Source: Akkermansia muciniphila (GTDB taxonomy: Bacteria > Verrucomicrobiota > Verrucomicrobiia > Verrucomicrobiales > V1-33). From it: DNA of 64,000 nt. The translations under genes were made by a program, and so were the position numbers. Numbering within the stretch: the stretch's first letter is position 1; every line of letters starts with the position of its first letter. The stretch lies in the NCBI GenBank assembly GCA_945900785.1, contig CAMDJM010000005.1, positions 31,866 to 95,865 of the forward strand, in the 5' to 3' direction. This document shows, one piece after another, positions 16,512-25,499 of the stretch. The notes below the pieces were generated by a model. The model searched no databases. It was not told the origin of the DNA and worked only from the letters and a program-made list of their open reading frames with translations.

Positions 16512-18251
16512 ATGAAAACCATCTTCCGCGTCCTGCCCTGGCTGCGACGCTACCCTGCCCTCGCTGCCGGCCAGTTCGCCTGTGCCATCCTGGGCGTCCT
16601 CATGGTCCTCGTGCCTCCCAATGCGGTAAAGACCATCATCGACGAGGTGATCGACAAGGGCCATGCGGAGAAACTGCTGCCCTGGGTGCTCTACGCCGCC
16701 GCCGCGTGGTTTGGCCGGGACTTCCTCACCACCGCCCGCATCATCCTCAATAACACCCTGGAACAACACGTCATCTATGACATCCGCAGCGATCTCTACC
16801 GCCGCCTGCAGTTGCTGCCCCTGCCATGGTTTGACAGCAAACCCACCGGCGACCTCATGACCACCGTGGCGGAAGACGTCACCGCCATGGAGCGCGTCCT
16901 CATCGACGGCGTGGAGCAGGGGCTCATCGCCATCCTGCAACTCGCCGTGGTAGGCGGCTGGATGTTTTATAACAATATCACCCTTGCCTTCATCGGCATG
17001 ATTCCCCTGCCCTTCCTCGCTGCCGGGGCCTGGTGGTATACCTCCACCGCCCGGGGCCGCTACAAGGATGTCAGGAACGCCACCAGCGAGATGAATTCGA
17101 TGCTCCATGATAACATCAGCGGCATCCGCCAGATCAAGGCCTACGGCATGGAAGAGCCGGAGCACGGGCGCTTCAACAGCTTCAGCCACCGCCTGCGCAC
17201 CGCCACCCTCCGCGTCATGCGCGCATGGTCGTTTTACAATCCCAGCATGAACTTCATCGGTGCCCTCGGCACGGTGCTGGTGCTTTATTTTGGCGGCCAG
17301 GCCGTGCTGTCCAAGGCCATGACCCCGGGGCAATTCACGGGGTTCCTCTTCCTCATGCCCTTTTTCTACGAACCCATCGGCCGCCTCCACTCCCTCAATC
17401 AAATCCTCCAGGCCGGCCGCGCCGCCGCCGACCGCGTCTTTGACATTCTGGAAGCCCCCACCGAGTTGAATGCCGACACCGGCGAAACCCTCCACCTGAC
17501 CAAAGGCCACGTCCAGTTCAACGATGTCCGCTTCACCTACTCCGGCAAATCGGCCACCCTCGCCGGCGTCACCCTCGAGGCCAAACCCGGCCAAGCCATC
17601 GCTCTCGTAGGCCCCACCGGTGCCGGGAAGTCCACCATCATCAACCTTCTCACCCGCTTCTACGAATTTGATAGCGGATCCATCACCATCGACGGCCAAT
17701 CCATCAAAAACCTCAACAAACAAAGCCTCCGCAGCACCATCGGCTACGTCACCCAGGAGAGCTTCATGTTCAACGGCACCGTCCGCGAAAACCTCCTCAT
17801 CGCCAAACGTGACGCCACAGATGCCGAACTCTGGAGCGTCCTCGAATCCGCCAACGCCACCCCCTTCGTCCAGCGCCTCCCTGAGCAGCTCGCCACCCAG
17901 GTCGGCGAGCGCGGCGTGCGCCTCAGCGTTGGTGAAAAACAGCGCATCTCCATCGCCCGCGCCCTTCTCAAAAACCCGCCTATCCTATTGCTCGACGAAG
18001 CCACCGCCAGCGTCGACACCGAGACCGAGCGCCTCATCCAGCAAGCTCTCGAGCGCCTCATGGTCAACCGCACCACCTTCGTTATCGCCCACCGCCTCAG
18101 CACCGTCCGCCACGCCGACCGCATCTACGTCCTCAACCTCGGCCAGATTTGTGAACAAGGCACCCACAGGGAACTCCTCCAGCAAAACGGCCTCTACGCC
18201 GGCCTCTGCCGCACCTCCCTCATCGCCACAGAAGCCGAAGCCGTAGTCTAA
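16512..18251 (+). CDS. MsbA-like ABC exporter (ATPase-permease fusion)
   Basis: 579 residues from ATG 16512; the track start at 15996 runs back through the antisense of the SanA-like gene. Six membrane helices occupy residues 1-310 and include a coupling-helix stretch ending GIRQIKAYGMEE. ATPase domain: Walker A GPTGAGKST near 367, signature LSVGEK near 470, Walker B ILLLDEATA near 490 and the H-loop AHRLSTV. Single-chain half-transporters like this form homodimers that flip lipids or export drugs. Proximity to a SanA-like envelope gene fits an envelope role, but the substrate is not determined. Confidence 0.93.
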   Translation: MKTIFRVLPWLRRYPALAAGQFACAILGVLMVLVPPNAVKTIIDEVIDKGHAEKLLPWVLYAAAAWFGRDFLTTARIILNNTLEQHVIYDIRSDLYRRLQLLPLPWFDSKPTGDLMTTVAEDVTAMERVLIDGVEQGLIAILQLAVVGGWMFYNNITLAFIGMIPLPFLAAGAWWYTSTARGRYKDVRNATSEMNSMLHDNISGIRQIKAYGMEEPEHGRFNSFSHRLRTATLRVMRAWSFYNPSMNFIGALGTVLVLYFGGQAVLSKAMTPGQFTGFLFLMPFFYEPIGRLHSLNQILQAGRAAADRVFDILEAPTELNADTGETLHLTKGHVQFNDVRFTYSGKSATLAGVTLEAKPGQAIALVGPTGAGKSTIINLLTRFYEFDSGSITIDGQSIKNLNKQSLRSTIGYVTQESFMFNGTVRENLLIAKRDATDAELWSVLESANATPFVQRLPEQLATQVGERGVRLSVGEKQRISIARALLKNPPILLLDEATASVDTETERLIQQALERLMVNRTTFVIAHRLSTVRHADRIYVLNLGQICEQGTHRELLQQNGLYAGLCRTSLIATEAEAVV

Positions 18252-18442
18252 CCACCGTCGGCACCGGGAACCCATTTCAATTGGCGGGAGCGGCGTGCCT
18301 TCACACTCCCGTCTGTCCCCGCATCCAAACCCCAACTTTCCCATTTTAATCCCCCACAGCATCCGTTAAAGCCAAGCCATACGCTTCCTGCACCCTGTTT
18401 CCTGGTAACCGATAACTGATCACCGCCAACTCCCCACGCCCA

Positions 18443-20950
18443 ATGACGATCTCCCCTTCCGACTACGAAAAGCCCGGCACCTTCTACCTCGGCCGGGAAT
18501 ATGATATCAGCACCAAAACCACCGAGGAAAAACTCGTCCTCTACGACTCCAAGGACCTCGTCACCCACGGCGTCGTCCTCGGCATGACGGGCAGCGGGAA
18601 GACCGGCCTCTGCTTCGCCCTCCTGGAGGAGGCTGCCATGGATAACATCCCGGCCATCATCATCGACCCCAAAGGCGACCTCTCCAATTTTCTCCTCACC
18701 TTCCCCGAACTCACCGGCGACTCCTTCCGCCCCTGGATCAACGAGGAAGACGCCGCCAAAAAAGGGAAAACCCCTGACGAATTCGCCGCCGGCCAAGCCG
18801 CCATGTGGGAGAACGGCCTCGGCGAATGGGGCCAATCCGCCGCCCGCATCAGGACCCTGCGCGAGACCGTCGATATCAACATCTTTACCCCCGGCAGCAA
18901 CGCCGGCATTCCCGTTAGCATCCTCGCCTCCCTCGGCGCTCCGGACTTCGAAATCATCGACGACAACGAACTCTTTTCCGAGCGCATCGAGACCACCACC
19001 AGCTCCATTCTGGGCCTCATCGGCATCACCGCCGATCCCATCAACAGCCGCGACCACATCCTCCTCTCCAACATCTTCAACCACAGTTGGCGGGCCGGGG
19101 AAAACCTGGACCTTGAGAAGATCATCAACTACGTCCAGACCCCGCCCTTCGCCAAAGTCGGAGCCCTCGACCTCGAAGCCTTCTATCCGGAAAAGAAGCG
19201 CTCCGAACTCGCCATGGGTATCAATAACTTGCTCGCCAGCCCCGGATTCAGCACGTGGCTCACCGGGGAAGCCCTCGACATCAAGCGCATGCTCCACACC
19301 CCGGAGGGCAAGCCCCGCGTCAGCATCTTCAGCATCGCCCACCTCAACGACAGCGAGCGCATGTTCTTCGTCTCCCTCATTCTCAATCAAATGGTAGGAT
19401 GGATGCGCAGCCAGAGCGGCACCACCAGCCTCCGCGCCTTGTTATACATGGACGAAATCTACGGCTACCTCCCCCCCATCGCCAATCCCCCTTCCAAAAA
19501 ACCCCTCATGATTCTCCTCAAGCAATCCCGCGCCTTTGGCCTCGGACTGCTCCTCGCCACCCAAAACCCCGTCGATCTCGACTACAAAGCCCTTTCCAAC
19601 ATCGGCACCTGGTTCCTCGGCCGCCTCCAGACCGAGAGGGACAAAGCCCGCGTCCTCGACGGACTCGAAGGCGCCGCCTCCTCCCAGGGCAGCAAGTTCG
19701 ACCGCAGCAGCCTGGAGAAAATGCTCTCCTCCCTCGGCAACCGCATCTTCCTCATGAACAACGTCCACGAGGACTCCCCCTGCGTTTTCCAGGTCCGTTG
19801 GGTCATGTCCTACCTCCGCGGCCCCCTCACCCGCACCCAGATCAAAAAACTCATGGACCCCAAGCGGGCCGCCTTCACCGGCACGCCTGTCTCAAATCCT
19901 CAATCCCAAATCTCAAATCCCGCACCAGCAGCGTCTTCTCCATCAACCATCCACCAACCCCCATCAACCCCTGCCACCTCTCCCGCCAGCGGCCGTCCCG
20001 GACTCCCTTCGACCGTCAACGAATTTTTCTATCCCGTCACCAGCCCCAGCGCCCAGGCCATGCCCATGGTCTACCTCCCCGCCATCCTGCGCTCCGCTGA
20101 AATGACCTTCTCCGACGCCCCCAAAGACGTCTTCGTCATGCGGCGGCTCAGCCTCCTCAGCAAACTCAGCGAAGACATGATCACCCTCGACGCCGCCAAC
20201 GCCATCCGCAGCCGTCTCGACGCCTCCGTCCTCAGCCGCGAACCCGTCCCGGGCCCCGTCACCTACGCCGCCGTCCCCCCCTTCGCCCTCAAAGCCAGCA
20301 CCTACACCGCCGCCCGCGACCAGGCCGTCGACTGGCTCTTCGCCAACGAAACCATCGGCCTCTCCTACTGCGAAAAGTATAACATCTATAGCAAACCTGG
20401 CGAACCCGAAGTCGACTTCCGCCTCCGCCTCCAGCACCGCGCCAAGGAAGAGCGCGACCGCGAACTCGAAGACCTCCGCCAAAAGTATCAGGGCGACTAT
20501 CAAAAACTCGGAGCCGCCGCCGCCAAAGCCCAGGCCACCATGGAACGCGAAGCCGCCCAGGCCCGCAGCGCCAAAATCACCACCGTCGTCAACATCGGCC
20601 AAACCATCCTCGGTGCCCTCTTTGGCCGCAAAGCCCTCAGCCGCACCACCATCAGCAAAACCAGCACCGCCGCCCGCAGCGCCGGGCGCGCCTTCGAACA
20701 GCACGGCGACGTCAGCCGCGCCGGGGCCAAACTCGAAGACATCGAAGGCGAAATGGTCGCCCTCAAAAACCGCATGGACCACGAAATGGAAGCCATCCGC
20801 CTCGCCGCCGATCCTGACCACCTCCAGTTCACCAATGCCCCCATCCGCGCCCTCAAAAAGAACATCGCCATCAACGCCTTCGGCCTCGCCTGGCTCCCCT
20901 ACTATCAAACCGGCACCGGCTCCCTCGAACCCGCCTGGGACGAATCCTGA
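18443..20950 (+). CDS. HerA/FtsK-like ATP-binding protein (DUF87-type)
   Basis: 835 residues. A RecA-fold ATPase with Walker A GMTGSGKTG near 47, IIIDPKGDLSNFL just after, Walker B LLYMDEIYGYLPP near 335 and a sensor-like LLLATQNPVDLDY. This is the pattern of HerA-type DNA-pumping ATPases. A Ser/Pro linker (about 475-520) separates it from a C-terminal region with a coiled coil rich in Glu/Arg/Ala and a GAxFGRKALSRTT stretch. DNA translocation is likely, but the partner nuclease (NurA) is not nearby. The next gene is a YedK-type DNA-lesion protein, suggestive of DNA repair. Confidence 0.85.
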   Translation: MTISPSDYEKPGTFYLGREYDISTKTTEEKLVLYDSKDLVTHGVVLGMTGSGKTGLCFALLEEAAMDNIPAIIIDPKGDLSNFLLTFPELTGDSFRPWINEEDAAKKGKTPDEFAAGQAAMWENGLGEWGQSAARIRTLRETVDINIFTPGSNAGIPVSILASLGAPDFEIIDDNELFSERIETTTSSILGLIGITADPINSRDHILLSNIFNHSWRAGENLDLEKIINYVQTPPFAKVGALDLEAFYPEKKRSELAMGINNLLASPGFSTWLTGEALDIKRMLHTPEGKPRVSIFSIAHLNDSERMFFVSLILNQMVGWMRSQSGTTSLRALLYMDEIYGYLPPIANPPSKKPLMILLKQSRAFGLGLLLATQNPVDLDYKALSNIGTWFLGRLQTERDKARVLDGLEGAASSQGSKFDRSSLEKMLSSLGNRIFLMNNVHEDSPCVFQVRWVMSYLRGPLTRTQIKKLMDPKRAAFTGTPVSNPQSQISNPAPAASSPSTIHQPPSTPATSPASGRPGLPSTVNEFFYPVTSPSAQAMPMVYLPAILRSAEMTFSDAPKDVFVMRRLSLLSKLSEDMITLDAANAIRSRLDASVLSREPVPGPVTYAAVPPFALKASTYTAARDQAVDWLFANETIGLSYCEKYNIYSKPGEPEVDFRLRLQHRAKEERDRELEDLRQKYQGDYQKLGAAAAKAQATMEREAAQARSAKITTVVNIGQTILGALFGRKALSRTTISKTSTAARSAGRAFEQHGDVSRAGAKLEDIEGEMVALKNRMDHEMEAIRLAADPDHLQFTNAPIRALKKNIAINAFGLAWLPYYQTGTGSLEPAWDES

Positions 20951-20985
20951 AAACAGGCCCGGCTCCCACCGCGTAATTTGCAGGA

Positions 20986-21603
20986 ATGTGCAACACCTAC
21001 ACCTTGCGGAGGGACTTCGTGAAGACCCGCTGGAAGGGTGGCAAATGGAATCCCGGCAAGCTCCAATTCAGCCAACTGGAGCATGGCGAAACATGGATCA
21101 TCCGTCCTACCCGCCCAGCCCCGGTCTTCCTTCAGGACGAAACCTGCCGCCTGATGCGATGGGGATTTGTGCGGCCCTGGGCCAAGGCCATCAACAATGC
21201 CCGGTTGGAAAAAGCCCATTCCCCCATGTGGCAGGAGGCTTTTGAAAAACGCCGCTGCCTGATCCCGATGAGCGGCTGGTATGAATTCACCGGCCCCACC
21301 GGCAACATGACTGCCCACCTGCTGGACGGAGCCGGGGATGAGCTATTGCTGGCGGCTGGCCTATGGGAACAGAGCCCGGAGTGGGGTGAGTGCTATACCA
21401 TGCTCATGACGGAATCCGAAGGCGTGATGAAGGAAATCCATACCCGCATGCCCATCATCCTTTCCCTGGAAGACGGGGAACAGTTCCTGGCCGGAAACGC
21501 AGGCAGCCGCGTCCAGCCTTCCAGGATCGCCGTGCGCTCAAAAATCGTCCCCAGCCCGCTCAAAAAATCCCGGTCAGGCTATGTCCAGGAGGACCTCTTT
21601 TAG
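20986..21603 (+). CDS. SOS response-associated peptidase (SRAP; YedK/HMCES family)
   Basis: 205 residues. SRAP proteins crosslink to abasic sites in single-stranded DNA through the N-terminal Cys exposed after Met removal. Here Cys2 (MCNTYTLR) is present, as are the MRWGFVRPW strand, NNARLEK, the Glu in SGWYEF and the HTRMPIIL active-site His motif. Slightly shorter than YedK but complete. It starts 35 nt after the HerA-like ATPase on the same strand, so they may be cotranscribed. Confidence 0.93.
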   Translation: MCNTYTLRRDFVKTRWKGGKWNPGKLQFSQLEHGETWIIRPTRPAPVFLQDETCRLMRWGFVRPWAKAINNARLEKAHSPMWQEAFEKRRCLIPMSGWYEFTGPTGNMTAHLLDGAGDELLLAAGLWEQSPEWGECYTMLMTESEGVMKEIHTRMPIILSLEDGEQFLAGNAGSRVQPSRIAVRSKIVPSPLKKSRSGYVQEDLF

Positions 21604-21611
21604 GCAACCCC

Positions 21612-22322
21612 TCAACTGATCAACAGCAATCGCGGGGGATCGCCCGGCAGGGTGTCCGGAGCCCGGTGGATGCAGGGCGGCACCGGGCTGCCAGGATACT
21701 GCACCGCGATGCGCCAGAGGTTCCCCTGGCCAAAACCAAACGGCTGGGCACCATCCACCGGAGCATAGTGCAGATCATAACAGCATTCCTCAAGGTAGAT
21801 GAGGAACGCCCTGTCATCCTGGCCACCAAACTCCTCCAGCAGGGCCGCCCGGGTTTCTGGCAGGTCCACCCGGCGGCAAGCCTGGTCATGGCGCAGACCT
21901 TCGCTGGAAGGGCCAAAGTAAGTGCAAAGCCAGGTATCCGCCCGGGCGGTGGCGCTATCAGCATGAAAGGAATAGACATCTGTGCGGACTGCTCCGGGCT
22001 CTTCCTCCCTGGGATAGCTGGCGATGCAATCAAGGATAGGATCCAGACCATGATCGCGGAGCAGCTGCTGGTCTTCCAGCAAAACCTCCACGGCTGCCTT
22101 GCCCTGTTCACTGAGCGGCAGCGCCCGGAGGGTGGCTTCATCCAAGGTATCAATGCCATCCCGCACCTGCAGGTGCTGGACGACCTCCGCAAAATCCCCC
22201 GGCAAATCCCGCTGCCAGCACAGGGCATTGACCCCATCGGCAAATTCCGTCCCGATCAATTCCTCAAAGCTCCGCACCACTTTGATGCGGGGATAATCAG
22301 GAGGGACAATATTCGGGGCCAT
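21612..22322 (-). CDS. Hypothetical protein, possibly DUF1826-like
   Basis: 236 residues, no signal peptide or membrane helix. I do not recognise it with certainty. The order of an ALCWQRDL motif near the N-terminus, then a central DVYSFHADSATARADTWLC and a TYFGPSSEGL stretch resembles DUF1826. His and Asp in FHAD could bind a metal. Convergent with the SRAP gene and overlapped at its 5' end by the small upstream gene. Confidence 0.7.
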   Translation of the reverse strand: MAPNIVPPDYPRIKVVRSFEELIGTEFADGVNALCWQRDLPGDFAEVVQHLQVRDGIDTLDEATLRALPLSEQGKAAVEVLLEDQQLLRDHGLDPILDCIASYPREEEPGAVRTDVYSFHADSATARADTWLCTYFGPSSEGLRHDQACRRVDLPETRAALLEEFGGQDDRAFLIYLEECCYDLHYAPVDGAQPFGFGQGNLWRIAVQYPGSPVPPCIHRAPDTLPGDPPRLLLIS

Positions 22323-22638
22323 TCCTGATCTTAAAGTGATCCAGTGTGGAGTTGAACGGGGAATTTTTGGAAAACCCAGCGTGCTGCGACATCTCCGTGA
22401 GTTTCCGGATTAGGGCCGTGTTGCGCGCTTCCTCCTCCGCAAGCTCCTTCATTGAGGCGGACGACAAGCTGCCAGTCCCAGTTTTTGAGAAAAGCGGCTC
22501 GGCTTTGTAGCGGTGATTGTTCGCCAGCACCTCCTCCAGCAGGTCCTCCGCCGTCACCTGTTCCAGTAGATCCAGTCGCAGTTTCGTGGCGCATAAAATG
22601 GCATGTTGAGTAGTGCGTGGCAAGCCGTCAAGTTCCAA
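22297..22638 (-). CDS. Small hypothetical protein overlapping the next gene
   Basis: 113 residues, soluble and helical by composition (LRLDLLEQVTAEDLLEEVL, KELAEEEARNTALIRKL). No family recognised. Its last 26 nt overlap the DUF1826-like gene in another frame, suggesting translational coupling. An upstream start of a shorter product is possible. Confidence 0.5.
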   Translation of the reverse strand: MELDGLPRTTQHAILCATKLRLDLLEQVTAEDLLEEVLANNHRYKAEPLFSKTGTGSLSSASMKELAEEEARNTALIRKLTEMSQHAGFSKNSPFNSTLDHFKIRNGPEYCPS

Positions 22639-22780
22639 GGCTGCATTTCTCTACTTGGTAAGTAAAATGACGGGGCACGGATGGCAGGAGGATGACATCA
22701 CCCCGGGTGGATGAGGGAATGGCTGCGGCATTTCCTTCTGGATAAATGCGGCCCATCCCCTACGTATTCCCCATCCAAAC

Positions 22781-23626
22781 ATGAAAAACATCCTGTCCGT
22801 TACTCTGCCTGTCACCCTCACCTGCTTCGCTGCCGTTACCTTTCTGGCCACCGGCCAGGATTCCTCCCCTGCCCCGAAGCCCCTGAAAGCCCTCCTCGTC
22901 ATCGGAGGCTGCTGCCATGACTATGCCAAGCAAAAGGAGATCCTCAAGGCTGGCCTTGAGGAGCGCGTCAATCTCACCGTGGACATCTGCTACTCTGCGG
23001 ATAAGGGCACCAAAGCAACCTTCACCTGCTACGACAAGCCCAACTGGGCGGAAGGCTATGACGTCATCATCCACGACGAATGTTCTGCGGACATTAAGGA
23101 CCTGGCGGTGGTGAACCGCATTCTGGATGCCCACCGCAATGGCACCCCAGGAGTGAATCTGCACTGCGCCATGCACTCCTACCGGACGGCGGCGGACGTG
23201 GGCAAACCTGCTGAGGCCGGCACCAACGATGCCCTTTGGTTTGACTATCTGGGCCTGCAATCCAGCAGCCATGGCAGGCAGGCCCCCATCTCCATCACTT
23301 ACGCCAGCCTCCCGGCTCTCACCGGCCTGACCAACTGGACCACGATCAACGAGGAACTCTACAACAACGTCAAGGTCCACGGGGACAGCATTATCGTCGC
23401 CAAGGGCAAACAGGACAACCAGGAAACCGTCGTCGCCTGGGCTCACGAATACGGCGCTAAAAAAACCAAGGTCTTTTCCACCACCATTGGCCACAACAAC
23501 GAAACCGTGGCCGACCCGAAATACCTTGACCTCGTCGCCCGCGGTCTCCTCTGGACCACCGGCCGCCTGACTGAAAACGGCCAGCCCAGCCCCGGCTATG
23601 GTCCGGCAAAGGCCCCGGTCAAATAA
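22781..23626 (+). CDS. Secreted ThuA-domain protein
   Basis: 281 residues with a signal peptide (MKNILSVTLPVTLTCFAAVTF). ThuA domain features are LLVIGGCCHDY at the first strand, DVIIHDECSADI, and GVNLHCAMHSYR in the middle, ending VFSTTIGHNNET. The fold is class-I glutamine-amidotransferase-like. ThuA is linked to trehalose utilisation in rhizobia, and secreted copies are abundant in Verrucomicrobia and Planctomycetes. The neighbouring opgG is also glycan-related. A strong terminator follows. Confidence 0.9.
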   Translation: MKNILSVTLPVTLTCFAAVTFLATGQDSSPAPKPLKALLVIGGCCHDYAKQKEILKAGLEERVNLTVDICYSADKGTKATFTCYDKPNWAEGYDVIIHDECSADIKDLAVVNRILDAHRNGTPGVNLHCAMHSYRTAADVGKPAEAGTNDALWFDYLGLQSSSHGRQAPISITYASLPALTGLTNWTTINEELYNNVKVHGDSIIVAKGKQDNQETVVAWAHEYGAKKTKVFSTTIGHNNETVADPKYLDLVARGLLWTTGRLTENGQPSPGYGPAKAPVK

Positions 23627-23654
23627 GCGCAAGCCACCGCGCTTCGAGGTCCCG

Positions 23655-23691
23655 AAAAGCAGCCTGGCCCCTCCGCCAGGCTGCTTTTTTT
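23655..23691 (+). terminator. Rho-independent terminator after the ThuA gene
   Basis: Stem AAAAGCAGCCTGGC / GCCAGGCTGCTTTT (14 bp) with a 6-nt loop (CCCTCC) and a run of Ts to 23691. Confidence 0.9.
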
Positions 23692-23859
23692 GTATCACTG
23701 CGGAAAACCCATCCATGCGCGCACGGTCCGGGCACTTCCGGGGGCAGGTTTTCCCCCAGGCCCAGAGCGCATGCCTCCCGGATTGCCTGAGTGGAACGCA
23801 ATTGCATCCTTTTCCCCATCGCTTAAAGCATCGCATTCCGCACCCGTTTCCTCCCCTAA

Positions 23860-25446
23860 ATGACCCGAGCCATCCTCACCGCCTCCGCCGCCCTCGCCTG
23901 CTGCTCCTCCGTCATGGCTGATGACTTTTCCTTCGAAACCGTCCGCTCCCTTGCTAAAGACCGCGCGGCGGTTCCCTTCGTGGCTCCGGCGGATGACCTC
24001 GCGGATTTCTGGAAAAACCTGACTTATGACCAGCACCGCGACATCCGCTTCAAAATGAACGAAGGCCTTTGGGCCATCGGCAAAAAACCCTTCTCCATCG
24101 ACTTCTTCCACCCTGGCTGGACCGCGAAAAAATCGGTCAAAATCTACGAAGTCAACGGAGCCGAAGCCAAACCCCTGTTCTTTGACCGCAGCCTGTTCGA
24201 CTACGGCAAACAACAAATTCCCAACGGCATCCCTGCCCCTCCTGGCTACGCCGGCTGGCGGGCCCGCACCCACCTGAACTCCGCAGACTACATGGACGAA
24301 TTTCTCGTCTTTCTCGGGGCCAGTTATTTCCGCAGCATCCCCGCCAAAGCCCCCTACGGTCTCTCGGCCCGCGCCATCTCCCTCAACAGCGGCCTGCCCG
24401 GGGTGGAGGAGGAATTCCCTGACTTCCAATCCTTCTGGCTCAACACCCCGCAGCCGGAGGACAAATCCCTCACCACCTGGGCGCTCCTGGATGGCCCTGG
24501 CGTCTCCGGGGCCTATCAATTCATCGTGACCCCCGGCACAGAAACCGTGATGGAAATCGAAGCTGAAATCACCCTGCGCCAGCCCGTCCAGCAGCTCGGC
24601 CTGGCCCCGTTTTCCAGCATGTTCTGGTTCGGCGAACTGACCCATCCGCGGGCCTACGACTTCCGTCCGGAGGTGCATGACAGCGATGGTCTGCTGATGG
24701 AATTGAGCACGGGGGCGAAACACTTCCGGCCCCTTGACCACACCCCGGACCAATTCCGGCACTGCGTTTTCACCCTCGAAAAGCCCCAAGCGTGGTCTCT
24801 CGTCCAGCGCGACCGCTCCTTCACGTCCTATCAGGACGTTGAAGCCCACTATCACGACCGGCCCAGCGTCCGTGTCGAACCCCTCGAAGGCTTTGACAAG
24901 GGCCAGCTCCACCTGATCGAAATGCCCACCAACGATGAGACCAACGACAATGTCATCCTCGTCTTCGAACCCGATCCCAAACCGGAAATTGGCAAGCCCT
25001 TCCATTATAAATACCGCCTGATCTGGCAGCGCGATCCCGCCCCCTCCGGTCTCTTCGCCGTCAAGGACACCCGCTACGGTCACCCCGTCCAAAAGCCCGG
25101 CCAGCTTCTCTTCACCATCGACTTCGCCAAACCCCTCGTCCCCGAAAAAAAGGTGGGCGACCCGAAATGGGACGATATCACCGGTTTCATGCCCGTCGTC
25201 ACCACCAATAATCCCGCTGTCAAAATCCTCCACGCTGACATTACAGACCTCAGCATGGCCAACGTCGACAGCCTGCCCTTGGAAATGGGCCGCAGCCCCG
25301 GGGTCCACATGCCCCAGGTGCTCCGCGCCTTCTTCGTGCTTGAACCCCCGGCTGACCTCCGCGACATCGACCTTACCTGCGAACTGCAAAACGCCGCAGG
25401 CAAAGCCATCAGCGAACGCTGGCTCTACCTCTGGAAAAAACCCTGA
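23860..25446 (+). CDS. opgG: Glucan biosynthesis protein G/D family (OpgG/MdoG)
   Basis: 528 residues with an N-terminal signal peptide (cleavage near VMADD). OpgG/OpgD proteins act in the periplasm on osmoregulated periplasmic glucan. Family features include FSFETVRSLAKDRA at the mature N-terminus, DIRFKMNEGLWA, FFHPGW, the GYAGWRARTHLN block, FLVFLGASYFR and SMFWFGE. Length is normal. The usual partner glycosyltransferase OpgH is not adjacent; instead a GT4 gene follows 53 nt downstream. Confidence 0.93.
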   Translation: MTRAILTASAALACCSSVMADDFSFETVRSLAKDRAAVPFVAPADDLADFWKNLTYDQHRDIRFKMNEGLWAIGKKPFSIDFFHPGWTAKKSVKIYEVNGAEAKPLFFDRSLFDYGKQQIPNGIPAPPGYAGWRARTHLNSADYMDEFLVFLGASYFRSIPAKAPYGLSARAISLNSGLPGVEEEFPDFQSFWLNTPQPEDKSLTTWALLDGPGVSGAYQFIVTPGTETVMEIEAEITLRQPVQQLGLAPFSSMFWFGELTHPRAYDFRPEVHDSDGLLMELSTGAKHFRPLDHTPDQFRHCVFTLEKPQAWSLVQRDRSFTSYQDVEAHYHDRPSVRVEPLEGFDKGQLHLIEMPTNDETNDNVILVFEPDPKPEIGKPFHYKYRLIWQRDPAPSGLFAVKDTRYGHPVQKPGQLLFTIDFAKPLVPEKKVGDPKWDDITGFMPVVTTNNPAVKILHADITDLSMANVDSLPLEMGRSPGVHMPQVLRAFFVLEPPADLRDIDLTCELQNAAGKAISERWLYLWKKP

Positions 25447-25499
25447 AGCCCGCTCCACCGCCCACCGCCCACTGCCACGAGTCCCCGGATTTTTTCCCG

